In this document: positions 6,991-14,967 of the stretch, piece by piece | How positions within the stretch are numbered: position 1 is the first letter of the stretch | Layout of the letters: each line of letters opens with the position of its first letter | Origin: Oscillospiraceae bacterium | GTDB lineage: Bacteria; Bacillota; Clostridia; Oscillospirales; JAAYXM01 | Length of the DNA stretch: 38,224 nt | Direction: 5' to 3' | NCBI GenBank assembly: GCA_017435965.1 | Contig: JAFSEA010000108.1 | Span: forward strand, 1-38,224 | Position numbers and translations under genes: made by a program | Notes under the pieces: model-generated | What the model was told of the DNA's origin: nothing | Seen by the model: only the letters and a program-made list of their open reading frames with translations | Databases searched by the model: none

Positions 6991-7121
6991 TCAAATTCAC
7001 GCTCCGCAGGAAAGTAGTAGCCGAAAATTCATTTCGACGACTATATTTTTCCACAGACACGCACATTTTAATCAAGCCTTGCGAAAATTTCTGTGATTTA
7101 TCCGATTTCCTCCGCTTTATA

Positions 7122-8267
7122 TTATGTCAAAGCATTGGGGTATGTTCTCAGAACACGTTTTGAAACGGATGTAAGAAGCTCATAGGATATTGTGCCGGAA
7201 AGCTTTGCAAGCTCATCGGGGGAGAGAAAATTATCTCCCGAAGAGCCGAAAATAACAGCTTCGTCAAACGCCGAGACATCGGGGACTTCGGACACATCGA
7301 CCAGGGTCAGATCCATACAGACGTTTCCGAGAATCGGGCAACGTTTGCCGCCGACAAGAACAACTCCGCAACCTGAAAGGGCACGGGGAAGACCATCGGC
7401 ATAACCGAAGCCGAGAACGGCGACTTTCATATCACGTTCTGCTCTGAAATTGCGGTTATAGCTTAAAAAATCACCGGCTTTCACAAAACGCACATCGGCT
7501 ATGCGACACTTGAGAGTCATAACAGGCTTCAAATCAAGACCGGGAATCGCATTTCCTGTGGGTGAATATCCATAAAGAATAAGTCCGGGACGGACACAAT
7601 TGAGATGTGCTCTCTTATAGTTTACCACAGCTGCGCTGTTAGCGCAATGGCAAAACTCGAAAGTTATATTTTTTTCTTCTTTTAAAATATTGACAACTGT
7701 CATAAAAGAGGAAAACTGCTTGTCGGTAAAACTTGTATCCGGGGATTCGGCTTCGGAAAAATGGGTGAATATTCCGTCGGGGATAAGATTTGAAAGACTG
7801 CATATTTCAGCAACATCGTCTGCCGCAGTATTTTCAGAGCCTTCGTGGGCATATAAACCGAGACGCGACATACCTGTATCGAGCTTTATATGTATATGAA
7901 GCTTATTATCAAATTTTTTTGCGGCATCATTCAAAGCCATAGCATATTCTTTGCTTGCCACCGATTGCATAATATCGTTCCGGATGAGCTCATCCGTGGC
8001 ATCGGGAGGAGTGCTTCCGAGAATCAATATGGGGGAATGACAACCTCCGCGACGGAGATTGAGCGCCTCTTCGAGACACGCCACCGCAAGAATATCGGCA
8101 CCGAGAGATTCAAAAAGACTTCCTAAAACTACGGCACCGTGACCATATGCATCTGCTTTTATAACGCAGATGATTTTTGCATTGTTTGTAAACTTCTTTA
8201 TTTCGCGGAAGTTATGGATTGCATTATCGGGGTTTATATTTGCTTCCGCCCTGTTAAATCCAAACAT
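7122..8267 (-). CDS. alr: Alanine racemase
   Basis: A PLP-dependent enzyme that interconverts L- and D-alanine for peptidoglycan, also used in sporulating bacteria to control germination. The 381-residue length is normal. The PLP lysine is in VIKADAYGHG (Lys 37), substrate and phosphate-binding segments include DTGMSRLG and NSAAV, and the catalytic tyrosine lies in FLSYNRNF before the GFGYADGLPR motif. CMDLTLVDV near the C-terminus is also typical. It starts 8 nt after the YdcC-like lipoprotein gene, so it belongs to the same operon. The ribosome binding site is weak (GAAAGGA, 16 nt upstream), so translation may depend on coupling. Confidence 0.95.
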   Translation of the reverse strand: MFGFNRAEANINPDNAIHNFREIKKFTNNAKIICVIKADAYGHGAVVLGSLFESLGADILAVACLEEALNLRRGGCHSPILILGSTPPDATDELIRNDIMQSVASKEYAMALNDAAKKFDNKLHIHIKLDTGMSRLGLYAHEGSENTAADDVAEICSLSNLIPDGIFTHFSEAESPDTSFTDKQFSSFMTVVNILKEEKNITFEFCHCANSAAVVNYKRAHLNCVRPGLILYGYSPTGNAIPGLDLKPVMTLKCRIADVRFVKAGDFLSYNRNFRAERDMKVAVLGFGYADGLPRALSGCGVVLVGGKRCPILGNVCMDLTLVDVSEVPDVSAFDEAVIFGSSGDNFLSPDELAKLSGTISYELLTSVSKRVLRTYPNALT

Positions 8268-8275
8268 CGTATGTA

Positions 8276-8851
8276 TCAGCGCATCCTTTCAAAGTTACAT
8301 TCGATTACACGAATTCCGCCGATGTAGATTTCTGCATACAACGGTGAAAAGTCGTTTTTTGAAAACCACGTTCTGTATTCAAACTCGTTTTTTTCATTTT
8401 TGTTTCTGTATATCATAAGATATGCATCTTCTCCGTTTATATCGGAGGACAGTGCTTCGTCAAAATTGCCTCCGCGCCATACCGAGATGAGGGAGGGGAT
8501 TGCCGAAAGGGGAGAAGTGCCGGAAGTATCAAGGCTTCCCATTGTGAGTCTGGCCCCGTCAAATTCAAGGGTGGAGTCATCCTCCGATACCGAGAAAGCA
8601 ATACCTGCTATTTCTTCGGGGGCGATTACCTTCACACGGTCATCGTTTTGCGGAGAAAAACGGTATTCGAGGGAAAAGGAAACCTCGCGTTTTGGGAAAA
8701 CAGCGGTTATATGAGCAAGATATTTTTCCTCTCCGAGATTTTTGAGATGGTCACAGAGTGCGGCAATCTCACCTTGATCTGCGGCGCAAGAAGAGAAAAA
8801 GAAAGAAAACGCAAGGGTAAGAGCTGTGAGTTTATGGGATATTCGCTTCAT
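8276..8851 (-). CDS. YdcC-like lipoprotein (LolA-fold)
   Basis: The 191-residue product has a lipoprotein signal peptide ending FFSSC (Cys 22) and is therefore anchored outside the membrane. The mature part is beta-rich (HITAVFPKREVSFSLEYRFS, RTWFSKNDFSPLYAEIYIGG), consistent with the LolA/outer-membrane-lipoprotein-sorting-like fold seen in Bacillus YdcC. The position supports this: in Bacillus, ydcC sits directly before alr, and the same order nnrD - lipoprotein - alr - ndoA is found here. The first codons overlap the end of nnrD by 20 nt. Molecular function is unknown; sporulation-linked roles have been proposed for relatives. Confidence 0.75.
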   Translation of the reverse strand: MKRISHKLTALTLAFSFFFSSCAADQGEIAALCDHLKNLGEEKYLAHITAVFPKREVSFSLEYRFSPQNDDRVKVIAPEEIAGIAFSVSEDDSTLEFDGARLTMGSLDTSGTSPLSAIPSLISVWRGGNFDEALSSDINGEDAYLMIYRNKNEKNEFEYRTWFSKNDFSPLYAEIYIGGIRVIECNFERMR

Positions 8852-9662
8852 ATGTTTTGTGCACCTCGCATATTGCGGATTTGAGAGTGCACAACATATC
8901 TGTTGGAGTCATTGAATATTCGCCGTATTTTTCTGCGGCAATATCACCTGCTCTGCCGTGCAACCACACTGCAGTATATGCGGCGACATCACAGGGTATG
9001 CCCTGACCGATGAGTGAGGTGATGATTCCGGCGAGAACATCGCCGCTGCCACCCTTCGCCATCCCGGGATTGCCGGTGGTGTTTATAAAGAGCTCGCCGT
9101 TCTTTGTGGCGGTTATGGTGCGGTGACCTTTGAGAACGAGGAGGCAACCGGTGCGTTTTGCAAAGTTTGATGCAAATTCCTCACGGCGGCTATTGTCAAA
9201 ATCGGGAACAAGACGCATAAATTCGCCTTCGTGCGGAGTGAGAACAAGCTCACGGGAGGTCTCAAATGAAAGATTGTGACGTGCCATAAGAGTGATTGCA
9301 TCAGCATCTATAACGAGGGGTGAACCCTCTTTTGAAAGCTCACGTTTTAAAAGTGAAAGAGCATCGTCACCGAGACCGCAACCGCAACCAATAAGTGTTG
9401 CATCGGATTTCATATCACATTCATCACGTGATATCAGCACAGGCTCGTTGAGCTTTGTTGCGAGAATCGGGCGAATTTCCTCGGGGATTGAGAGAAAAAC
9501 AAGACCGCTTCCCGTGTTTACCGCACTCTGTGCCGCAAAAAAAGCAGCCCCTGTGTATTTTTTGCTTCCGCATATGAGAAGAATACGACCGAAATTCCCC
9601 TTGTGGGCATCAGATGCCCTTTTGGGAAGTGATATGTCCTTTTTGGTAATCTCACAAATCAT
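8832..9662 (-). CDS. nnrD: ADP-dependent NAD(P)H-hydrate dehydratase
   Basis: This repairs damaged NADHX/NADPHX to NAD(P)H, using ADP as phosphate donor. The 276-residue protein is the YjeF C-terminal domain alone, a ribokinase-like fold. Diagnostic motifs are HKGNFGRILLICGS at the N-terminus, LTPHEGEF, VLKGHRT, and NPGMAKGGSGDVLAGII, which carries the catalytic Asp in the GSGD motif. The epimerase half (NnrE) is not fused and was not seen nearby. The start overlaps the upstream membrane-protein gene by four bases (ATGA), and the end overlaps the YdcC-like gene, showing a tight operon. Confidence 0.94.
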   Translation of the reverse strand: MICEITKKDISLPKRASDAHKGNFGRILLICGSKKYTGAAFFAAQSAVNTGSGLVFLSIPEEIRPILATKLNEPVLISRDECDMKSDATLIGCGCGLGDDALSLLKRELSKEGSPLVIDADAITLMARHNLSFETSRELVLTPHEGEFMRLVPDFDNSRREEFASNFAKRTGCLLVLKGHRTITATKNGELFINTTGNPGMAKGGSGDVLAGIITSLIGQGIPCDVAAYTAVWLHGRAGDIAAEKYGEYSMTPTDMLCTLKSAICEVHKTYEANIP

Positions 9663-10129
9663 ATCGATTCACTCCCCGGAAGACCTCTCTTTAGCTCATC
9701 GCTTAAAGAAAGGACAACACAGCTTCCGTCACGAAGCTTTATGAATGTGGGAGAAAACTCCGAAAGGGGAGAAGTGAAGTCACGGATGTTGTCTCCTGAC
9801 TCGGAAAAACTGTTTTCGGAGATTTCTGATATGTCGGAAAGAGAGAACGAGAAAAGTTCCTTATGCTTTGAAACTCCATAGATGCGGTCTATGAAAAAAT
9901 CGTCATCGTTGAGGAGATATTCATATTCCGAGGAAAAGTTCCTCATAAATGCCGATGAAATCAATAAAATACCAAGGGCGAGAATCAGCATATAGCTGTT
10001 CAATGCCTCGATGCGTGAAAGGACAGCAAGGAGAGTTGCCACAAAAACAAGAATGACAACCTTTCCTATTATTGTTTTTTTTGATGTTTCAAGCTTTACA
10101 TACTGTCGTAAAGCAGTGTCTTTTGACAT
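9659..10129 (-). CDS. Uncharacterised two-helix membrane protein
   Basis: The 156-residue product has two hydrophobic segments, residues about 19-38 (IIGKVVILVFVATLLAVLS) and 45-63 (YMLILALGILLISSAFM). A soluble, acidic C-terminal domain follows (FFIDRIYGVSKHKELFSFSLSDI, then FIKLRDGSCVVLSLSDEL). The two-helix plus small beta domain layout recalls PH-domain-like membrane proteins, but no diagnostic motif is visible. It overlaps nnrD by four bases and follows the SLOG gene by 6 nt, so it belongs to the operon. No function can be assigned. Confidence 0.7.
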   Translation of the reverse strand: MSKDTALRQYVKLETSKKTIIGKVVILVFVATLLAVLSRIEALNSYMLILALGILLISSAFMRNFSSEYEYLLNDDDFFIDRIYGVSKHKELFSFSLSDISEISENSFSESGDNIRDFTSPLSEFSPTFIKLRDGSCVVLSLSDELKRGLPGSESI

Positions 10130-10135
10130 GATTTT

Positions 10136-10618
10136 TCACTCCCCGATAAGATCTGCGAGATTTATTATTCTTTTCCCCTTTTCCTCGGCATAGTTTCTTG
10201 TATATGCCGTGCCGCCGGTATCATCAACGAGATAGCAGACGAGGATGTCGGAATTGTCAATGAGAGCACGGTTTCTTGCGTGCATACAGAAGACATCGTA
10301 TTTGTCGGCGCTGTAAAATACTTCATCGGAGGCATCAATGACAGACCGGTATATATTCTTTCTCTTGGAAGGCCAGTAGGCGGCCTGGTCGCGGCAGGGA
10401 AGGTACATTGAAAGTTTTATGTTTTGGTTTTCTTTGCGCTTTTTGAGAATATATTCCGCGGCGAGCAGATCAAAGCCGTGTGCCCCTCCGCATAGAAAGT
10501 GAGTGATTCCCGAATCAATGAGAATATCTGTCACTTCATATAGCTTTTTGGGGAGAACTTCGCTGTGGATATGATAAATCCGGCGATGACCCGAAAAAGA
10601 ACAAACAAGGCTTTTCAG
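10136..10618 (-). CDS. SLOG/DUF1273 (YpsA-like) protein, likely CTG start
   Basis: The first canonical start (GTG at 10534) would give 132 residues, but the frame stays open upstream and encodes the family's N-terminal signature VCSFSGHRR. From the CTG at 10618 the protein has about 160 residues, the usual length of DUF1273 proteins. A purine-rich AAGGGGGAA site sits 5-6 nt before the CTG. Between that site and the GHR motif there is no ATG, GTG or TTG. Other SLOG motifs are FLCGGAHGFDLLAAE and a late DILVCYLVDDTGGTAYTRNYAE stretch. The Rossmann-like SLOG fold binds nucleotide-like ligands; the cellular role of YpsA relatives is unclear. It is the first gene of the minus-strand nnrD operon. 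Confidence 0.8.
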   Translation of the reverse strand: MKSLVCSFSGHRRIYHIHSEVLPKKLYEVTDILIDSGITHFLCGGAHGFDLLAAEYILKKRKENQNIKLSMYLPCRDQAAYWPSKRKNIYRSVIDASDEVFYSADKYDVFCMHARNRALIDNSDILVCYLVDDTGGTAYTRNYAEEKGKRIINLADLIGE

Positions 10619-10831
10619 ATAAACTTCCCCCTTATTCTGTATATATTATATATTGTAACACAACTTGCGCATAAAAGTAAAAGTTTTTTTCTCTGTTTTG
10701 CGATAAAAATTATCTTTGCGGAAATTTTACCCGGAAGCTGAAAATAAAAAACAAAAATCCGGACAAAATAATTTCAAAAAAGTATTTACTTTTCTGAAAT
10801 TGTGTGTTAAACTATCAAAGTATGCTAATGT
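10619..10831. promoter_or_regulatory. Divergent promoter region between the SLOG operon and rpsO
   Basis: An AT-rich non-coding stretch. On the minus strand, TATAAT (10645-10650) lies 27 nt upstream of the CTG start, with only a weak -35. On the plus strand, rpsO promoter elements should lie around 10785-10830, but no single -35/-10 pair stands out. No RNA gene or small coding region is visible. Confidence 0.45.
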
Positions 10832-10955
10832 GCCATAGTTTCGGCGTTGGCATTACGTCATCCCACCTCGCAGTTTTCGGGTATATGCCGCAATGCGGTT
10901 TTCACCCTCCGATTACTTCGATGTGAGGAAATATATAAAGAAAGGTGAAAAAGCA
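10832..10955 (+). promoter_or_regulatory. rpsO 5' leader
   Basis: About 120 nt of GC-richer sequence before rpsO, with short inverted repeats (TGCCA near 10831 with TGGCA near 10848; CCGC/GCGG around 10888-10898). S15 autoregulates by binding its own leader in several bacteria, so this is a candidate S15 leader RNA. The structure has not been verified. Confidence 0.4.
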
Positions 10956-11222
10956 ATGATTCTTAAGGAAAAGAAGACAGAGGTTATCACAAATAACCGC
11001 CTCCACGATACCGATACCGGTTCGCCGGAGGTACAGATCGCTATCCTTACACAGCGCATCTCGGAGCTCACAGAGCATCTTAAGGTTCACCACAAGGACA
11101 ATCATTCCCGCCGTGGTCTTCTCAAGATGGTCGGTAAGCGCCGCAACCTTCTCAACTATCTCCAGAAGAAGGATATTGAGCGTTATCGTGCAATCGTAGC
11201 GAAACTCGGACTCCGTAAGTAA
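10956..11222 (+). CDS. rpsO: Ribosomal protein S15
   Basis: A primary 16S rRNA-binding protein of the small subunit. The start at 10956 ([11 protein letters not shown]) gives 88 residues, matching the usual 88-89, with AAAGGTGA as the ribosome binding site; the longer in-frame start at 10893 lies in the leader. Family motifs include [46 protein letters not shown] and the terminal [12 protein letters not shown]. It precedes pnp, the classical rpsO-pnp order. Confidence 0.97.
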   Translation: MILKEKKTEVITNNRLHDTDTGSPEVQIAILTQRISELTEHLKVHHKDNHSRRGLLKMVGKRRNLLNYLQKKDIERYRAIVAKLGLRK

Positions 11223-11233
11223 GTCTGAAACGT

Positions 11234-11259
11234 CCCCCGGACGGGGCTCCGTCCGGGGG
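11234..11259 (+). terminator. Strong rpsO 3' hairpin without T run
   Basis: Perfect 11-bp GC-rich stem (11234-11244 CCCCCGGACGG with 11249-11259) and a four-base loop. No T tract follows, so it may act as an RNA-processing or 3'-end-stabilising hairpin, or a partial terminator, between rpsO and pnp. Confidence 0.6.
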
Positions 11260-11297
11260 ATTAAAAGCATTATCGGGGAATCGGGGTTTTCCGCTTG

Positions 11298-11394
11298 TTT
11301 GGTTTTGTTTAGCAGTTGGAGTTTTTCTCAAACATTGTTTTTGAGGGTAGCTCCAAATGCTAAACCCAGCATAGGAAAGCTCCGCCAAACCAAA
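11298..11394 (+). promoter_or_regulatory. Nested hairpin in the pnp 5' leader
   Basis: Three nested complementary segments: TTTGGTTT (11298-11305) with AAACCAAA (11387-11394), a 15-bp arm (11307-11321) with 11351-11365 (one mismatch), and an inner CTCAAA/TTTGAG pair. This would form a long double-stranded leader shortly before the pnp ribosome binding site. Such leaders are RNase III and PNPase autoregulation targets in other bacteria; that role is inferred. Confidence 0.6.
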
Positions 11395-11425
11395 TCAAAT
11401 TTAAAAAGAAGGAGCGAAAAAGAAA

Positions 11426-13564
11426 ATGAAAAAAATGGAATTCTCAAAGTTCAGAGTTTTTGAAACCGAGTTTGCCGGCAGAAAGCTTATCGTTGAAACC
11501 GGTAAGATGGCAGGTCTTGCAAACGGTTCCTGCCTTGTACGCTATGGCGAAACAGCAGTACTTGTAAATGCAACAGCTTCAGAGAAGCCCCGTGCAGGTA
11601 TTGACTTCTTCCCTCTCGCAGTTGACTTTGAAGAGCGTCTCTATGCAGTAGGCCGCATCCCCGGAAGCTTTATGCGCCGTGAGGGAAGACCTTCTGAGCG
11701 TGCTATTCTCACATCACGTCTTATCGACAGACCTATCCGTCCGCTCTTCCCGAAGGATCTTCGCAACGATGTTGCAGTTTCAATCACAGTTCTTTCGGTA
11801 GATAATGACTGCGCACCTGAAATCGCAGGTATGATCGGTACATCCATCGCACTTTCCATCTCCGATATTCCGTGGAACGGACCTATCGCAGGCGTTTCAA
11901 TCGGCTATGTTGATGAGAAATTCGTTGTAAACCCCACAAGTGCAGAGCGTGAAAAGTCTGCTCTCAACCTCACTGTTGCAGGAACTGCTGCAAAGGTTGT
12001 TATGATTGAAGCAGGCGCAGATCAGATTGCAGACGATGTTATGTTCGATGCAATTATGCTTGCACACGAAGAAATCAAGAAGATGGTTTCCTTCATCTCC
12101 TCTATCCAGGCAGAAATCGGACTTCCGAAGTTTGAATATGAGCAGGTTCCTTTCAATGATGAGCTCTTTGAAGAACTCAAGGCAAACATCCTTGACCGTG
12201 TACGTGCAGGTATGGATACAGACGATAAAACAGTCCGTGATAAGCGTTTCAAGGAGCTTTCCGATGCTCTTATCGAAGAGTATTCCGAGAAGTATCCGGA
12301 TATTGAACAGTTCCTTGGCGAGTGCATCTATAAGCTTCAGAAAATTGTTGTTCGTCAGTGGCTTCTTGAGGGCAAGCGTGTTGACGGCCGTCAGCTCGAT
12401 GAAATCCGTCCTCTCGCTGCAGAAGTCGGCGTTCTTCCGAGAACACACGGAAGCGGTATGTTCACACGTGGACAGACCCAGGTTCTCACAGTTGCAACTC
12501 TCGGCACAATAGGCGATCAGCAGAAGCTTGATACTATTTACGAAGAAGAGTTCAAGAGATATATCCACCACTATAACTTCCCGTCCTATTCCGTTGGTGA
12601 GGCTCGTCCCAGCCGCGGACCGGGCAGACGTGAAATCGGTCACGGTGCTCTTGCAGAGCGTGCTCTTGAGCCGGTTATCCCCAGCGAAGAAGAGTTCCCC
12701 TATAGCATCCGCCTCGTTTCCGAGGTACTCAGCTCCAATGGTTCAACCTCACAGGGTTCTATCTGCGGTTCAACTCTCGCACTTATGGATGCAGGTGTTC
12801 CGATTAAGGCTCCTGTTGCAGGTATCTCCTGCGGTCTCGTAACCGATGAAGATAAGTGGCTCACATTTATCGATATTCAGGGCGTTGAAGACTTCTACGG
12901 CGATATGGACTTCAAGGTAGCAGGTACAAAGAAGGGTATCACAGCTATCCAGATGGACCTCAAGATTGATGGTCTCACACCGGAAATCATCCGCAGTGCT
13001 CTCACAATCACCAGGGACGCAAGATACCAGATTCTCGATGAGATTATGCTCCCCTGCATCCCGGCACCCCGTGAGGAGCTTTCAAAGTATGCTCCCAAGA
13101 TGATGCATATGACAATTGATCCGGAGAAAATCCGCGATGTTATCGGTAAGGGCGGAAGCGTTATCCAGAAGATTGTTGCAGATACAGGCGCAAAGATTGA
13201 TATTGAAGACGACGGTAATGTTTATATTTCCGCTATTGATATCGAAGCCTGCAAGAATGCAAAGAAGGTTATCGAAACAATCGTTCTCGATCCTGTTGTC
13301 GGTGAGCTTTACTATGGTAAGGTTGTCCGTATCATCCCGATCGGTGCATTTGTTGAAATCGCTCCGGGCAAGGATGGAATGGTTCACATTTCAAAGCTTG
13401 AGAACCGCAGAGTTGAAAAGGTTGAGGATGTTCTCAATGTCGGCGATATGACTTGGGTTAAGTTCATGGGTATCGACGATAAGGGAAGAACAAACTTCTC
13501 AAGAAAAGACGCTTACGCAGACCTTGCAAAGCGCGAAGAAGAGAAGAAAGAACAAGCTGAATAA
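11426..13564 (+). CDS. pnp: Polyribonucleotide nucleotidyltransferase (PNPase)
   Basis: A phosphorolytic 3'-to-5' exoribonuclease that acts in RNA turnover as a trimer. The 712-residue length is normal. The order is first RNase PH domain (about 15-145, with FFPLAVDFEERLYAVGRIPGSF), a helical PNPase domain, second RNase PH domain (about 315-460, HGSGMFTRGQTQVL, then a GRREIGHGALAERAL stretch), KH domain with the GXXG loop GKGG near residue 574, and an S1 domain from about 626. The start at 11426 is preceded by AAGGAGCG. The upstream leader is strongly structured, and a hairpin terminator follows the stop. Confidence 0.98.
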   Translation: MKKMEFSKFRVFETEFAGRKLIVETGKMAGLANGSCLVRYGETAVLVNATASEKPRAGIDFFPLAVDFEERLYAVGRIPGSFMRREGRPSERAILTSRLIDRPIRPLFPKDLRNDVAVSITVLSVDNDCAPEIAGMIGTSIALSISDIPWNGPIAGVSIGYVDEKFVVNPTSAEREKSALNLTVAGTAAKVVMIEAGADQIADDVMFDAIMLAHEEIKKMVSFISSIQAEIGLPKFEYEQVPFNDELFEELKANILDRVRAGMDTDDKTVRDKRFKELSDALIEEYSEKYPDIEQFLGECIYKLQKIVVRQWLLEGKRVDGRQLDEIRPLAAEVGVLPRTHGSGMFTRGQTQVLTVATLGTIGDQQKLDTIYEEEFKRYIHHYNFPSYSVGEARPSRGPGRREIGHGALAERALEPVIPSEEEFPYSIRLVSEVLSSNGSTSQGSICGSTLALMDAGVPIKAPVAGISCGLVTDEDKWLTFIDIQGVEDFYGDMDFKVAGTKKGITAIQMDLKIDGLTPEIIRSALTITRDARYQILDEIMLPCIPAPREELSKYAPKMMHMTIDPEKIRDVIGKGGSVIQKIVADTGAKIDIEDDGNVYISAIDIEACKNAKKVIETIVLDPVVGELYYGKVVRIIPIGAFVEIAPGKDGMVHISKLENRRVEKVEDVLNVGDMTWVKFMGIDDKGRTNFSRKDAYADLAKREEEKKEQAE

Positions 13565-13570
13565 TAAGTT

Positions 13571-13597
13571 AAAGCGGTGACTGATGTCGCCGCTTTT
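13571..13597 (+). terminator. Terminator after pnp
   Basis: An 11-bp stem (13571-13581 with 13586-13596, one G-T pair) with a TGAT loop, followed by a T-rich tract. Confidence 0.85.
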
Positions 13598-13609
13598 CAT
13601 TTTTCCGGG

Positions 13610-13637
13610 TTGACATTTTGTGGGAAAGTGATAGAAT
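13610..13637 (+). promoter_or_regulatory. Sigma-A promoter of the WG-repeat lipoprotein gene
   Basis: TTGACA (13610-13615), 16-nt spacer, TAGAAT (13632-13637); the start codon is 31 nt downstream. Confidence 0.75.
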
Positions 13638-13668
13638 TATAAAAAACAAAAGATAAAGGGGAAACGTT

Positions 13669-14835
13669 ATGAAAAAGATTATTGCACTCATATTGGCATT
13701 TGTTATGATGCTTGTTTTTGCGGCTTGTGAAGAAAATGAGGAGAATACAACGACAACAGAGAGTACGGTGTCAGATATGACCGAAGAAACAAAGTCGGAA
13801 GAGACTGAAGTTGAAGTACATTCATTGCTTGTTCCTTTTGGCGGTGGAGGAATCTACGGATACTGCACGGTTGAAGGAAAGGTTGTAATTGGATCTCAAT
13901 ACAATTATGCAGAACTTATGGAAAATGGCATCGCATTGGTTAAGACAGATGAAGGATATGGCTATATCAACTCAAAGAATGAGTGGGTTGTTGAGCCGGA
14001 AGCGGAAATTATCACATATGGATTTGGAACAAATGAATATGCGGTAATAAGGAAAGACGGTAAAGACGGACTCATAGATAAGACAGGAGCATATGTTGTC
14101 GAACCGAAGTATGAAGCCATTGAGCCTTTTGACGAAAACGGGCTTGCTTTTGTAAGATTGACGCGAGAAGAAGGCGGAAAAGCCGGATATATAAACAAAA
14201 ACGGAGAGTTTGAGATAGAACCGATATTTGGTGGGATAGGAAAATTTGCACCTAACGGTCTTGCATATGCTCATATCAATTACAATGACTACGGTTATAT
14301 AAATCTCAAGGGTGAATGGGTTATCGAGCAGAGGTTTGGTGCTGCAGGAGATTTTGCATCCAATGGGCTTGCACCGGTGATGGATCGCAATGCTAACTGC
14401 AAGTATGGATATATCAACTCAAAGGGAGAATGGGTTATAGAGCCGCAATTTGATAATGCGGAAGCATTTGCGGAAAACGGTCTCGCATGCGTAGAGGTAG
14501 ACGGTAAGTGCGGCTATATTAACGAAAAAGGTGAAATTGTTATAGAACCGCAGTTTGAATTTGCAGAAGCTTTTTCAAAAAACGGACTTGCAGCTGTATG
14601 CGGAGGTGGAATTTGGGAAAAAAAGGAAGGGGTAGCTTCTGTTGACATCGCATCTTACAATGGTAAGTGGGGATATATCAATGAAAAGGGTGAGATCGTG
14701 ATTGATATTCAATTTTTGGATGCCGAATCATTTGACGAAAACGGACTTGCCAAAGTGCAGGTTGAGGGAATCGGAACAGGATATATAACTGCTGACGGAA
14801 AGAGAATCGAACCGAAAATACAACAAAAACAATAG
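13669..14835 (+). CDS. WG-repeat lipoprotein
   Basis: The 388-residue lipoprotein has its lipobox cysteine at residue 20 (LVFAAC), followed by a Thr/Glu-rich linker (about 21-50). The remainder is a series of about eight WG beta repeats of roughly 40 residues, such as YGYINSKGEWVIEPQFDNA and GYINEKGEIVIEPQFEFAEA, each followed by an F..NGLA segment. WG repeats form beta-propeller-like or solenoid surfaces of unknown ligand. The protein should sit on the outer face of the membrane. It has its own promoter and terminator, so it is monocistronic. One repeat is interrupted by an insertion (GGGIWEKKEGVASVDIA). Confidence 0.88.
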   Translation: MKKIIALILAFVMMLVFAACEENEENTTTTESTVSDMTEETKSEETEVEVHSLLVPFGGGGIYGYCTVEGKVVIGSQYNYAELMENGIALVKTDEGYGYINSKNEWVVEPEAEIITYGFGTNEYAVIRKDGKDGLIDKTGAYVVEPKYEAIEPFDENGLAFVRLTREEGGKAGYINKNGEFEIEPIFGGIGKFAPNGLAYAHINYNDYGYINLKGEWVIEQRFGAAGDFASNGLAPVMDRNANCKYGYINSKGEWVIEPQFDNAEAFAENGLACVEVDGKCGYINEKGEIVIEPQFEFAEAFSKNGLAAVCGGGIWEKKEGVASVDIASYNGKWGYINEKGEIVIDIQFLDAESFDENGLAKVQVEGIGTGYITADGKRIEPKIQQKQ

Positions 14836-14838
14836 TGA

Positions 14839-14872
14839 AACGAGGGAGAAGTGAAATTCTCTCTCGTTTTTT
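14839..14872 (+). terminator. Terminator after the WG-repeat gene
   Basis: A 12-bp stem (14839-14850 with 14857-14868, one G-T pair), GTGAAA loop and T6 run. Confidence 0.9.
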
Positions 14873-14884
14873 ACATATAAAATG

Positions 14885-14914
14885 TATATAAAACTTCCGA
14901 TGTTTCGCATAAAG
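14885..14914 (+). promoter_or_regulatory. Candidate sigma-G-type promoter of the ger operon
   Basis: GTATA (14885-14889) and CATAAAG (14908-14914), 18 nt apart, partly match the forespore sigma-G consensus, the usual sigma factor for germinant receptor genes. No sigma-A-like pair is visible here. The last bases of the -10 deviate from consensus. Confidence 0.4.
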
Positions 14915-14967
14915 TTTTCTTTTTTAGATAAAATAAGCAAAAGAAAATGATGAGAGAAGTGATATGC

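Noticed and set aside
11897..12643. 248-codon open frame antisense to pnp
   Set aside because: It lies wholly inside pnp, has no ribosome binding site, is Cys/Ile/Asn-rich in the manner of a shadow frame, and PNPase is conserved across it.
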